Positions 28,206 to 36,835 of a stretch of 64,000 bases of DNA are shown here, in pieces (position 1 is the first letter of the stretch; the number at the start of each line of letters is the position of its first letter). The notes under the pieces were generated by a model, which worked only from the letters and a program-made list of their open reading frames with translations, was not told the origin of the DNA and searched no databases. Where the stretch lies: the NCBI RefSeq assembly GCF_014154935.1, contig NZ_JACEHH010000032.1:1-64000 (forward strand). The letters run 5' to 3'. The DNA comes from Stieleria mannarensis. Lineage in GTDB: Bacteria > Planctomycetota > Planctomycetia > Pirellulales > Pirellulaceae. A program made the position numbers and the translations under genes.

Positions 28206-29482
28206 CGCGTCCCCTGTGCTAACGCCTTGGCGGTCGCGTTGACGATGGCCTGGGACGTGATCGTCGCACTGCTGGTCCCATCGATCCCTTGGACACTTTG
28301 CCGATCGATCAATTGCGCTGGGGTGTCGGTCAGCGAGGAGTAGAATTGCTTCTCCTTGTGGTTGACCACCTTGACGCTTTGCAAACGGCCCGACGCAACG
28401 TTGACCTCGACCGTCAGTTTGCCGTTGTACCCGGTGCTGCTGTCACGATAGGTCCCATCGGCGACGCGACTCAAATCCGCCTGGTCATACAATCGGATCG
28501 TCTCCATGCTCTCCTGGGCGCGAGCTTTGAATCGATCCTCGTACTCTTCGTTGCGCCACCGTTTCGAATTCAAGACGCGTTGGTAGTAGTCGATCGCTTC
28601 GTCATAGCGACCGGCCTGTCGCAGCGCGTCGGCGGCCAAGATGTTCGCTTGGTAGTCGTTTCCGGATTTAACAAAGGCCCCGGTCAGACTGAGTGCCCGG
28701 TCGATTTCGCCCATGTCCCCGTACAATTTGATCGCACCGAGGTTCAGCCGTCGGCTGCGGAGCATTTGCAGGGCCATGCCGCGGTTGCCCAACCGCCAAT
28801 AACATTCGGCCAAGCGGATTCCGTCGATGGTGTCGACCGACGCTTTGCCTTGCTGAAACCAGAAAGCGGCCCGCGGGTAATCCTGAAGCAGCCGAAAGTA
28901 GGCCGATCCGAGCGCTCTCATGTCACGCTGCAGCCGTTCACGGTCGTCCTTGTGCAGCGCCACACAGTGGTGAATCAGCTTGATCCCCGAGTGCCAGCGG
29001 CCGGGATTTTCGTTGATCACCGACCAGATGTACTGGCCCATGTTCTTGTGAGCCTGCCACGGCCCCTTCGGCGGTCTGATGGGCCAGGACAGGTCCAGCG
29101 TTTTGGGATAGTCCAGCGGCGTGGATTCGAACCAATCCGGCGGCGTCTTGCCGGCCGCCTCGATCAACGCCAAAACCTCCGCCTTGGAACGTGTCACGGA
29201 TCCCGAACCATCGCTATCGTTTTCCGCCCGTGCCGACGGCTCGGATTTCGGCGTCAAGACGAACCACTTGCCCTGGTAAAGAACCCGGTGAACGTCGCTA
29301 AACTGATAGACGGTTTTCGTCGATGTCGAGCCGTCCTGGGGCGAAAAATCGAACTCCTTTTCGGCTTTCCGGATCGACGTGATCGTCCCGTCGACCTTTT
29401 TCCCGTCGGCAAATTCGATCACGTCAGCCGCCAACACAGGGCTTCCCACCAGAAGCGCCATCATCAGAATTAAGTACTTCAT
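28202..29482 (-). CDS. Secreted TPR-like protein with C-terminal FMN-binding domain
   Basis: 426 aa. A signal peptide (MKYLILMMALLVGSPVLAAD) is followed by a small beta module (VIEFADGKKVDGTITSIRK), like SHD1-type domains, a helical repeat region with TPR-like pairs (AECYWRLGNRGMALQ, ADALRQAGRYDEAIDYYQRVL), and an FMN-binding domain in the last 90 residues. The motif DGTSSATITS carries a Thr/Ser in the place where FMN is covalently attached by ApbE in RnfG/NosR-type domains. With the coupled polyferredoxin this makes a flavin-based extracytoplasmic electron-transfer pair. A GTG directly upstream is an alternative start. ApbE is not in this window. Confidence 0.85.
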   Translation of the reverse strand: MKYLILMMALLVGSPVLAADVIEFADGKKVDGTITSIRKAEKEFDFSPQDGSTSTKTVYQFSDVHRVLYQGKWFVLTPKSEPSARAENDSDGSGSVTRSKAEVLALIEAAGKTPPDWFESTPLDYPKTLDLSWPIRPPKGPWQAHKNMGQYIWSVINENPGRWHSGIKLIHHCVALHKDDRERLQRDMRALGSAYFRLLQDYPRAAFWFQQGKASVDTIDGIRLAECYWRLGNRGMALQMLRSRRLNLGAIKLYGDMGEIDRALSLTGAFVKSGNDYQANILAADALRQAGRYDEAIDYYQRVLNSKRWRNEEYEDRFKARAQESMETIRLYDQADLSRVADGTYRDSSTGYNGKLTVEVNVASGRLQSVKVVNHKEKQFYSSLTDTPAQLIDRQSVQGIDGTSSATITSQAIVNATAKALAQGTR

Positions 29483-29676
29483 CACATTTCCCAGATTTGC
29501 TTCACATCACACCGGTGATTTCAACGCACAGGATACTAGATCGTCCCCCTGAGCGCGCGTTGAAACCGAGACTTCGCCCCGCCGGATCCCAAACGCATTC
29601 CAGCGAGACGCAATTTCTCCGACCCCAGCGAGTCTTGAAATTCTCCCCCCAACGCCCTTGAGCGTGATCGCCTCGG

Positions 29677-29940
29677 ATGAACATAGACACCTACCTGGAC
29701 CAACTCTATCACGAGGGTTGGCAAAACGACCGCACGGCGGAGTCCCGCGAGGAGATGATGCTGAACATCACGCCTTCGACGGGAAAGTTTCTCGATTTGA
29801 TGATCCGTGATGCCAAGCCGTCGCGGATCCTGGAACTCGGAACCTCCAACGGCTACTCGACCCTCTGGATCGCACGTGCCGCCGCGACGGTCGATGCGAC
29901 GGTGGACAGTGTGGATGTATGGACTCGTCGCCTCGTCCAC
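29677..29940 (+). pseudogene. Truncated SAM-dependent O-methyltransferase
   Basis: The first 81 residues are a good N-terminus of a YrrM/CCoAOMT-like O-methyltransferase: MNIDTYLDQLYHEG, ITPSTGKFLDLMI and the SAM motif I ILELGTSNGYSTLW. Homology stops near 29920 (DSVDV). After that the frame runs on without a stop into the antisense of the oxidoreductase gene (to 30492) with no methyltransferase features, so about 130 residues of the fold are missing. A deletion that removed the 3' part and brought in the convergent neighbour is the simplest explanation. The SAM-binding fold is incomplete, so activity is not expected. Confidence 0.75.
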
Positions 29941-29952
29941 TACCGCAGTGCG

Positions 29953-31260
29953 CTACACGGCGGCGATGTCCCAGCCGTCGCGGTAGTCTCGGCGGAGCCA
30001 GGCGTTGGCCGAATCGTCGTTGGTGAACTGCATCGCTTTGCCGTTCCACTTCAGCGTTTCACCGCGGAAACGGACCGCGACGTTGCCCAGCAGGACGGCT
30101 TCGGTCAGCGGACCGCCGTAATCAAATCCGTCGCTGGGCTGTTGGCCGCTGATGATCCCGTCGACCCATCCGTGGTAGTGGTTCAGCCCCTCGACTTCGC
30201 CCAACAGGATGCCGCTGGAGACAAACGGGGCGCCGACGTGCGGCAAGACCAAACTGGCTTTCTCTCCGATGAACAGGGAACCGCTTTTGGGCAGCGCCTG
30301 GTTGGAGGGAAAGTCGGTTCCACGCAAACTGGGCAGTCGTCCGCCGTCATACCACGTGATCGGCAGCGTCGCCCCGACCGTCCACTGGGTCCCCGGAAAC
30401 ACGTACTTGACGGTGGTTTGGGCCGGCCAGACTTCATCGTTCATCCCCGTGTGGTCGGCGGTCAGCTCCGTCGGGGCCGCATTGATCGTTAGCGCCGTAA
30501 AAACCGGGTCCAGGATGTGGCAGCCGAAGTCACCGAGGGCCCCATTGCCAAAGTCCTGCCAATCACGCCATCCCCAGGGGTGATAGATCTTCCATCCGCC
30601 ATAGGGGCGTTCCGGAGCGACACCCAGCCATAGATTCCATGCCAACGTCTTGGGGACGTCTTCCAAGGTTTTGGGGCGGCTGATGTGAAACGATTTTCCA
30701 TGCCCCGTCGCCGCACACCAGCTGTGCACCTGTTTCACTTTGCCGATCACCCCGGACTGAATGGCCGCCACGGCGGTGCGGTAGAACGTGTGCGAATGGA
30801 TCTGATTGCCAAGACGCGTGATCACACCCGACTTTTTGGCTTGCAATGCCATCTGCCGCGCTTCCCAGACGTTGTGGGTCAGCGGTTTTTGACAGTAAAC
30901 GTGTTTTCCCTGACGCATCGCATCCAAGCCGATGAAGGCGTGCATGTGGTCCGGCGTGGAGACGGTGACGGCGTCGATCGAATCACCATGCTCGGCCAGC
31001 ATCTCGCGAAAATCTTGGTACACCGGTGCCCCCGGAGTGAGATCCTTGACCTTCTCGGTGCGGGACAGGTCCACATCGCAATACGCCACCATCTGCGTCG
31101 CGTCGTGCGAGTCCATTTCTTTGATGTCCGACCAGCCCTTGCCGTCGCATCCGATGCCGGCGATCTGGACACGGGAGTTCAAGTTCTGGCCACGGACGAA
31201 GGCGGGGGCAGCCGCCAGCCCGGCGGCGGAGGCGGCGAGGAATTGACGACGACGAAGCAT
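29953..31260 (-). CDS. Tat-exported Gfo/Idh/MocA-family oxidoreductase
   Basis: 435 aa. The N-terminus MLRRRQFLAASAAGLAAAPAF is a twin-arginine signal with a cleavage site near residue 25. A Rossmann part follows (VQIAGIGCDGKGWSDIKEM, VAYCDVD), then the conserved EKP-equivalent VYCQKPLTHNVWEAR near 130 with its Lys, and the C-terminal alpha/beta domain. Such proteins reduce or oxidise sugars, inositols or related polyols with NAD(P), possibly bound before export. Planctomycetes have dozens of exported copies, mostly uncharacterised. The gene ends just beyond the methyltransferase stump. Confidence 0.88.
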   Translation of the reverse strand: MLRRRQFLAASAAGLAAAPAFVRGQNLNSRVQIAGIGCDGKGWSDIKEMDSHDATQMVAYCDVDLSRTEKVKDLTPGAPVYQDFREMLAEHGDSIDAVTVSTPDHMHAFIGLDAMRQGKHVYCQKPLTHNVWEARQMALQAKKSGVITRLGNQIHSHTFYRTAVAAIQSGVIGKVKQVHSWCAATGHGKSFHISRPKTLEDVPKTLAWNLWLGVAPERPYGGWKIYHPWGWRDWQDFGNGALGDFGCHILDPVFTALTINAAPTELTADHTGMNDEVWPAQTTVKYVFPGTQWTVGATLPITWYDGGRLPSLRGTDFPSNQALPKSGSLFIGEKASLVLPHVGAPFVSSGILLGEVEGLNHYHGWVDGIISGQQPSDGFDYGGPLTEAVLLGNVAVRFRGETLKWNGKAMQFTNDDSANAWLRRDYRDGWDIAAV

Positions 31261-31453
31261 GGCGGGACCCTTGGGGGGAAAAGGTGGGAATCGGAAGGAT
31301 CAATCGAGGAGTGATCAATGTAATCGATTCCGCTGGCCCGTGCCGTTCGCAATCATTTCGCCTCGCAGTACACTGTTCGCCAAGGATGATGCCGATCCAT
31401 CGAGCGGAGCGGCCCCCTCGGTTGAAACGTTGACGCACCACGAGCCCCGTTGA

Positions 31454-34090
31454 ATGAACCCCATGTTTCGTTTTGAACGCTGGTCCTTGACCGCTCTGAT
31501 GTTCTGTTGCTTCGTCGGCGACTCCACGGGCTCTGAGTTTATCTGCCGCTATTGCGCCGACGGTCGCTCGCACGCAATGATGCCGCTGGGGTTGGAATTG
31601 GACGGTCGGTACCAGTATGCCCCGGACCGTCAAGTCGACGTGTTGCATCTAAAACTGGACGTGACGCCGGATTTTGACGCCCGCACCGTCGCCGGAACGG
31701 TCAGCATCACCGCACAACCGATTGCAAAACCCGTTGAAATGTTGCGATTGGACGCGATCGACATCAACGTCCACCGCGTTCGCTGCGAGCAAGCGGCGGT
31801 CGAGGATTTCATTTCAACCCGCGACGGATTGCAAATCGCCTTCCGCGAACCCGTTGCCGTCGGAACCGAGTTCACGATCCAAATCGACTACTCCGCCCAG
31901 CCCAAGGCGGGGCTGTATTTTCGCACACCGGAAATGGGCTATCCCGAACCGGACACCCACCTCTGGACCCAGGGTGAAACACACGAAGCACGGCACTGGT
32001 TCCCTTGTTTCGACTATCCCAACGAGCGTTCGTCGACGGAAGTCATTTGCCATGTCCCCGAGTCGATGGTCGTGCTGAGCAATGGGAAACGGATGGGCCA
32101 AACGATCGATCCGCATGGGTTGAAAGCGGTGCGTTGGCTGCAAGAGAAACCGCACGCCAACTATCTGATCTGTCTGGTCGCGGGAAATCTGGAAAAGCTC
32201 GAAAAACGGCATCGCGAAATCGAACTCGGTTTCTTTACCCAACCGACGCTCGCCCGGCATGCGGCCAATTCGTTTCGCGACACCCCCGACATCATGGCGT
32301 TCTTTGAACAAGAGATCGGGATCCCGTTCCCGTGGGACAAGTACTACCAAGTGACGATCCGTGATTTCACCGCCGGCGGCATGGAGAACACGTCGCTGAC
32401 CACGCTGACGCACAACACGATCTTCTCCACCGCGACCGAAAACATTCGCACGACGCGAAATCTGGATGCCCACGAACTGGCTCACCAATGGTTCGGCGAC
32501 TACGTGACCTGCAAGGACTGGAGCCACCTGTGGCTCAATGAAGGCTTTGCGACCTATTACACACACCTTTACGAAGGCCACAAGTTCGGTCGCGACGCAT
32601 TGCTGTATGGGCTGTACAAAGACGCGACCGGCCGGGTGTTGCCCCAAGACAAAGACACCAAGCCGATCGTGTTCCACGGTTACAAGAACGCGATGCAGCA
32701 ATTCGATTATCGGTCCTACCCCAAGGGCAGTTGGGTGTTGCACATGCTGCGCAGCCAGCTCGGTGCGGACCTGTATCGCAAATGCGTCCAGGAGTATTTA
32801 CAGCGTCATGCACTGTCCAGTGTCGTCTCGGATGACTTGCGTCAGGTGATCGAAGAACTGAGCGGCCGGCCGATGGACCGATTCTTTGACCAGTGGCTTT
32901 ACCACCCTCGGCACCCCGATCTGAAGATCACGTACAAGTGGATGCCGAAAGAAAAGTTGGCCAAAGTGAACATCAAGCAGACGCAAAAGCTGAGCGACGA
33001 TGTTCTGCTGTACCACTTTCCCACCAAGCTGCGTTTCATCGTCGATGGTGAAATCGTCGACCGCGAGATCCAGGTCAGCCGGGTCGAGGAAGACTTTTAT
33101 GTTCCGCTCTCCGGCAAACCTTCGGTCGTCCGCTTTGACCCCGACTACACCGTCTTGGCAAGCGTCTCGTTCGACAAAGCCAACGATCTGTTGGAAGCCC
33201 AGATCAACAACGCCGACGACATGATGGGCCGCTTGCTGGCCTGCGTGGCACTCGCGGACCGAAAGACCGACGCGTCGGTAAAGTTGCTGGCCGAGCGATT
33301 GAATACGGATCCGTTTTTCGGCGTTCGAATCGAGGCGGCCAAGGCGCTCGCCAAGCACGACAGCGACAAAGCACTCGAAGCGTTGCGATCGAGCTGGAAA
33401 GACCAAACCGACGCGCGTGTCCGTCAGGCCGTCGTCCAGCGGATGTTCGGCCCGTTCACCCCCGAGACGCTTGACTTGGCGTTGGAGGTTTTGGAAACGG
33501 AAGCGAATCCCGCGATCCAATCCGCCGCGATCGGCACCTTGGCTCGGTTCCACGGCGAGCAGTCTCGGGAGACGCTGACGCGGTTGCTGAAGTCCGAATC
33601 GTTCGGAAACGAAGTGGCCGACGCGGCAATCGCGGCGATCGGAAAAATGAACGCGCCCGAATTGACGCCGGCGTTATTGTTCACACTTCAAACGCGGGAC
33701 GCTGAGTTCGACGCGCGGGATTTCGGACGTGGGCTGGCCGCGCTGGCCAAGACGGCCAAACCGCTGGATGACAAGGACGCGGTGTTTCAGTTTCTCAGCT
33801 CGCAAGTCGAACACCCCAAGTTGACCGTCCGCACGGCCGCTCTCGGCGCCCTCGGTCAACTCGGCGATCAACGCGCCGAGTCGGTGATCGAAGCGTACAC
33901 CGATTCGGGAGACACGCGGATCGCCGATGCCGCCAAGCGCGCGTTGGGCGATCTGAACGCCAACCGATCGCTGGTGCCGACCGAAATCATCGACCTACGA
34001 AAGACGTTGGCGGAATTGAAACGCGAGACAGCGAAGTTGAAGAGCGAACTGAAGGATCTCAAAGCCCAAGACGCCACCACCGACCAGTGA
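31454..34090 (+). CDS. M1-family metallo-aminopeptidase with HEAT-like repeats
   Basis: 878 aa. After a short hydrophobic N-terminus (possible signal) the domain order is that of M1 peptidases: a beta-saddle (VDVLHLKLDVTPDFDARTVAG), then GGMENTSLTTLTH (the GxMEN substrate motif), then HELAHQWFGDYVTCKDWSHLWLNEGFA split across residues 335-362, the HExxH-x18-E zinc site. The C-terminal 300 residues contain repeated helical pairs (VRQAVVQRMFGPFTPE, IQSAAIGTLARFHG, VRTAALGALGQLGD), HEAT-like. The very end is a coiled coil (LRKTLAELKRETAKLKSEL). It removes N-terminal amino acids from peptides, probably in the periplasm or outside. Confidence 0.92.
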   Translation: MNPMFRFERWSLTALMFCCFVGDSTGSEFICRYCADGRSHAMMPLGLELDGRYQYAPDRQVDVLHLKLDVTPDFDARTVAGTVSITAQPIAKPVEMLRLDAIDINVHRVRCEQAAVEDFISTRDGLQIAFREPVAVGTEFTIQIDYSAQPKAGLYFRTPEMGYPEPDTHLWTQGETHEARHWFPCFDYPNERSSTEVICHVPESMVVLSNGKRMGQTIDPHGLKAVRWLQEKPHANYLICLVAGNLEKLEKRHREIELGFFTQPTLARHAANSFRDTPDIMAFFEQEIGIPFPWDKYYQVTIRDFTAGGMENTSLTTLTHNTIFSTATENIRTTRNLDAHELAHQWFGDYVTCKDWSHLWLNEGFATYYTHLYEGHKFGRDALLYGLYKDATGRVLPQDKDTKPIVFHGYKNAMQQFDYRSYPKGSWVLHMLRSQLGADLYRKCVQEYLQRHALSSVVSDDLRQVIEELSGRPMDRFFDQWLYHPRHPDLKITYKWMPKEKLAKVNIKQTQKLSDDVLLYHFPTKLRFIVDGEIVDREIQVSRVEEDFYVPLSGKPSVVRFDPDYTVLASVSFDKANDLLEAQINNADDMMGRLLACVALADRKTDASVKLLAERLNTDPFFGVRIEAAKALAKHDSDKALEALRSSWKDQTDARVRQAVVQRMFGPFTPETLDLALEVLETEANPAIQSAAIGTLARFHGEQSRETLTRLLKSESFGNEVADAAIAAIGKMNAPELTPALLFTLQTRDAEFDARDFGRGLAALAKTAKPLDDKDAVFQFLSSQVEHPKLTVRTAALGALGQLGDQRAESVIEAYTDSGDTRIADAAKRALGDLNANRSLVPTEIIDLRKTLAELKRETAKLKSELKDLKAQDATTDQ

Positions 34091-34101
34091 CGCATCACCC
34101 C

Positions 34102-34187
34102 ATGCCAGCGGGAAGCGTCAGCGAGCGGCCTTTTGGGGTTTACCCCGCGTCCAGCGCCCGCCACTCGCTTACGCGTCGTGCTGGCAT
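34102..34187. repeat. REP-like palindrome (ATGCCAGC family), copy 1
   Basis: An 86-bp imperfect palindrome. The left arm is ATGCCAGCGGGAAGCGTCAG and onward; the right arm ends ACGCGTCGTGCTGGCAT. It lies between the convergent peptidase and rhomboid genes and touches the rhomboid stop codon, so it could act as a two-way terminator. Other copies are at 35742-35945 (interrupted) and 58683-58790. Confidence 0.8.
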
Positions 34188-35084
34188 TTAGGCCACACTC
34201 AGCGCCACGACCCACGCGAGGGTGACGACCGCAAACGCGGCCAGTCCGGCCAGCCACTGCGACCGTTCATCGGCCAGCCATCGCGTGGGAATTCGGCTGC
34301 TGATCGCACCGATCAACAACCCGGCGAAGAACCCGGTGACGTGGGCGGTGACGTCGGTGCGTTCACCGCCGACGCCGATCAGCGCCAACAGCATCACGCC
34401 GGCCACCAACGGACGCCAGCGGCGCAACCGACTCTCGCGGCTGGACGATCGCGGTCGCAATGCCACCGCGACCAGTATCCCCAAGGCGGCGAAGACGGCC
34501 GTCGAAGCGCCCACCGACCGGTGATCGGGTTGCTGGATCATCGCATTGATCCAGTTCCCCGCGGCGCCGGCCGACACGATCGATAGCCATGCGATGCCAC
34601 CACCGAGTGTCCGCCCGGCCAGAAAACCGAACAGGACGCCGAACAACAGATTCGACGCCAAGTGGCCTTCGTCGACGTGCAGGGTGAGCGCCGTCACGCA
34701 GCGCCACCCGCCCCCGGCAAGCACTTTGCCCGCTTGCATTTCACCGGGTGTGAACAGGTCCAGGCCCAATCCCCACGGCAACGTCGCCAATCCGATCGCC
34801 ACCGTGATGGCGGCATAGGCGATCACACCGATGCCGGCCCCGGCGTAGGTCGGCGTCACCGAGACGGTTTCCGTCGAACGCGATTGGTTCTCGCGGCGGT
34901 ACTCCGCCAGCTCCCGCAGGGCGGCGGAAGCGTCTTCGGCAGCAACGATCAGCCGCCAACGACCACGACGTGATTGGGCATGGGCGGCGATTCCGGCCGC
35001 TTCCAAGACCAGACGCAGCTCCATGCAGGCGGATCGATCCCCCGATTCGAACACGACTTCGTGATCCTGTGGTGATCCGCTCAC
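34188..35084 (-). CDS. Rhomboid-family intramembrane serine protease
   Basis: 298 aa, GTG start. Residues 1-75 are a soluble DUF2007-like module (EVVFESGDRSACMELRLVL ... RWRLIVAAEDASAALREL). Six or so membrane segments follow. TLHVDEGHLASNLLFGVLFG is the rhomboid His-x-N region, RSVGASTAVFAALG carries the catalytic Ser in GxSx form, and DVTAHVTGFFAGLLIG carries the catalytic His. It cleaves membrane proteins within the bilayer; the substrate is unknown. It faces the M1 peptidase gene, with the REP-like palindrome between them. Confidence 0.87.
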   Translation of the reverse strand: MSGSPQDHEVVFESGDRSACMELRLVLEAAGIAAHAQSRRGRWRLIVAAEDASAALRELAEYRRENQSRSTETVSVTPTYAGAGIGVIAYAAITVAIGLATLPWGLGLDLFTPGEMQAGKVLAGGGWRCVTALTLHVDEGHLASNLLFGVLFGFLAGRTLGGGIAWLSIVSAGAAGNWINAMIQQPDHRSVGASTAVFAALGILVAVALRPRSSSRESRLRRWRPLVAGVMLLALIGVGGERTDVTAHVTGFFAGLLIGAISSRIPTRWLADERSQWLAGLAAFAVVTLAWVVALSVA

Positions 35085-35124
35085 GCTGGTCTTTTCATCC
35101 TGTTGACAATCCGACGACGCGCCG

Positions 35125-35658
35125 TCATTTCTGCTTCGATTTATACGTCAGCACAAAGGTCTTCACCCACGCGTCGGATTCGTTATTCTTTTGATACATC
35201 GTCATCGTCGAGGGCTCGCCCGCAACATCAGTGAAGACCGATTTCATCTTCACCGGCTTGTTCGTCGCCGGGTCGATGTCGTCAAAGATCATCGTCAGTT
35301 CGTGCTTGGCTTCATCGTACGTCCCTTCCATCACCGCCAAGTAGGGCGTCATGTTGTTCGCCCAGGTGCCGATGTATTTCTTCTTGATGGGATCGTAACC
35401 GCTCATCCCGCGCCCCTTGTACGGTCCCGCTTCGAAGGCGGACTCGACCCAATTCCCACCCAGAATCGCGGTGTTGGTTTCGCTGAACGGAAACTCCATG
35501 GCATCTCCATCGGGTCCCTGGGGCCAGACCTTCATCGTACCGGTCCGCGTGCCAACGGTTTTCGCCAAATAGGCGTGTTCCTTGGAGGGGGCCTCGTCCT
35601 GGGCCAGTGCGCAGGAGGCGGTCAAACAAAACGCTGCCATCAAAACGAGAACTTTCAT
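35125..35658 (-). CDS. Secreted DUF1579-family protein
   Basis: 177 aa with a signal peptide (MKVLVLMAAFCLTASCALAQ) that includes Cys residues, though no clear lipobox. The mature part is a lipocalin-like beta-barrel pattern typical of DUF1579: GTRTGTMKVWPQG, TAILGGNWVESAFE, KGRGMSGYDPIKKKYIGTW and a C-terminal antiparallel part. Function of the family is unknown; a ligand-binding role is assumed from the fold. It is upstream of the rhomboid gene on the same strand with about 40 bases between, so cotranscription is possible. Confidence 0.85.
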   Translation of the reverse strand: MKVLVLMAAFCLTASCALAQDEAPSKEHAYLAKTVGTRTGTMKVWPQGPDGDAMEFPFSETNTAILGGNWVESAFEAGPYKGRGMSGYDPIKKKYIGTWANNMTPYLAVMEGTYDEAKHELTMIFDDIDPATNKPVKMKSVFTDVAGEPSTMTMYQKNNESDAWVKTFVLTYKSKQK

Positions 35659-35741
35659 CAGTCACTCCGGAAAGGGGCTGGGGGCCGAGAACCACATGCA
35701 CAAGTGGTCTGTGGTAACACAAATCGCCCCGCCGATCCACC

Positions 35742-35945
35742 TGCCAGCGGGAAGCGTGACGGCCTGTTGATTTAGTCGAAATGAAACAGCTAACGATTAG
35801 CCGATGGGCGCTAGCTCCGGTTTTGCGGCGGCGAGAACCGCGGCCAGTGCCGTGCGGCTAATTAGATCAACAGGCCGGTCAGCGAGCGGCCCAGGGGGTC
35901 ACCCCGCGTCCATCGCCCGCCACTCGCTGACGCGTCGTGTTGGTA
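35742..35945. repeat. REP-like palindrome, copy 2, interrupted
   Basis: The left part, TGCCAGCGGGAAGCGT (35742-35757), and the right part, starting CAGCGAGCGGCCCAGG (35880) and ending near 35945, together rebuild the palindrome of 34102-34187. They are separated by the 120-bp element listed next. Confidence 0.8.
35758..35879. mobile_element. MITE-like element of about 120 bp
   Basis: It has terminal inverted repeats, GGCCTGTTGAT at 35761-35771 and ATCAACAGGCC at 35866-35876, and a highly palindromic interior (GATTAGCCG ... CGGCTAATTAG; CCGGTT ... AACCG). No coding capacity. It sits inside a copy of another repeat family, so the junctions are known by comparison with the uninterrupted copies; a GT dinucleotide next to both ends may be the target duplication. 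No transposase is in the window, so it would be moved in trans. Confidence 0.7.
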
Positions 35946-36075
35946 TCAATTGGCAAACATTGACGATCTCCGCCGCTACAGTCACCAAGGATTGACAACG
36001 ACGATCGAATCCCGGATCACTACGTGTCCCTGTGAAACGTTCAGGTCCTCCCCCCGATCCGTTACGCACCGCCGC

Positions 36076-36519
36076 ATGCCAAACCTGTCCGCCTTGAACG
36101 CATTCCTGGCCGATCATAAGGTTGCGATGGCGTGGATTGCCGCCGTCTCCAGCGTGCTGTTCGTCGGCTGCTTGCTGATCGCGCCCTGGTTGGCCATTCA
36201 AATTCCGACCGACTACTTCGCCGGCCGGCGACGTCCCCGAACGCTGTTTGCCGATCGGCATCCGGTCTTGCGCTGGACGGGATTGGTGGTCAAAAACATG
36301 ATCGGCGGCGTCCTTGTGCTCGCCGGCCTATTGATGCTGGTCCTGCCCGGCCAGGGGCTGTTGACCATTCTGGTCGGGATCCTGATGCTGAACTTCCCCG
36401 GCAAGCATCGTCTGGAACGACGGTTGGTCTCCATCCCCGCGGTGTTGAACTCGATCAATTGGATGCGAAAGCGTTCAGGCGTCGAACCGATCCAAGTCCG
36501 TTCGCTCGGCGGACCATAA
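36076..36519 (+). CDS. Small membrane protein (PGPGW-like)
   Basis: 147 aa starting MPNLSALNAFLADHKVAM. Three probable membrane helices: AWIAAVSSVLFVGCLLIAPW, a second around GLVVKNMIGGVLVLAGLLML, and the next segment LPGQGLLTILVGILMLNFPG. The segment LVLPGQGLLTILVGI is the PGPGW-type motif (a Pro-Gly turn between two helices) of a small family of putative inner-membrane proteins. A basic tail (KHRLERRLVSIPAVL, NWMRKRSG) is cytoplasmic. Function is unknown. An upstream in-frame extension lacks membrane character and is not favoured. Confidence 0.75.
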   Translation: MPNLSALNAFLADHKVAMAWIAAVSSVLFVGCLLIAPWLAIQIPTDYFAGRRRPRTLFADRHPVLRWTGLVVKNMIGGVLVLAGLLMLVLPGQGLLTILVGILMLNFPGKHRLERRLVSIPAVLNSINWMRKRSGVEPIQVRSLGGP

Positions 36520-36835
36520 ACCTTCCGGTGCGCTCCCTGCCGAGGTCGAGCGGTTTTTAACCTCTGATTTAACAGGCGTTTACGACTTCACCCTCTCTCT
36601 GGGAGGGTCGCGGAGGAGTGCGCGACAACGCGGGGAGGGTTGATCCACGATTTGACGCGACCGGCGGACGAACGCTTGTCCGGCGATTCACCGTTCGACC
36701 TCCCCTCGCTGCGCTCGACCCTCCTGCCAGGAGGGTTAATTTTAAAAACCGCCTGACCTCTAGAAGGGAGGGTGACTTACTTGATGCGTGACTTCCCCCC
36801 CACGACGGCTCTTCCGGGCGGCCGCATCGCCACGA
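36520..36835. other. Gene-free stretch with hairpin repeats
   Basis: 316 bases between convergent genes. It contains CCCTCTCTCTGGGAGGG near 36585-36602 and a perfect 9-bp palindrome at 36718-36736. CCTCCCCTCGCTGCGCTCGA resembles 8890-8915, so this is another dispersed repeat family. No gene is supported. Confidence 0.55.
36718..36736. terminator. Hairpin between convergent genes
   Basis: ACCCTCCTG and CAGGAGGGT form a perfect palindrome with one central base, followed by TAATTTTAAAAA. It could stop transcription from either side, although part of it belongs to a dispersed repeat. Confidence 0.45.

Larger units (their letters stand above)
35659..36075. other. Gene-free stretch with nested repeat insertion
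   Basis: 417 bases between two divergent genes. The main content is an interrupted REP-like palindrome holding a MITE-like insert (35742-35945). The last 100 bases before 36076 have no recognisable element. Confidence 0.6.

Noticed and set aside
29921-30492. Second half of the 271-codon frame as a real protein part.
   Set aside because: From 29953 on it is exactly antisense to a Tat-exported oxidoreductase and shows no methyltransferase features.
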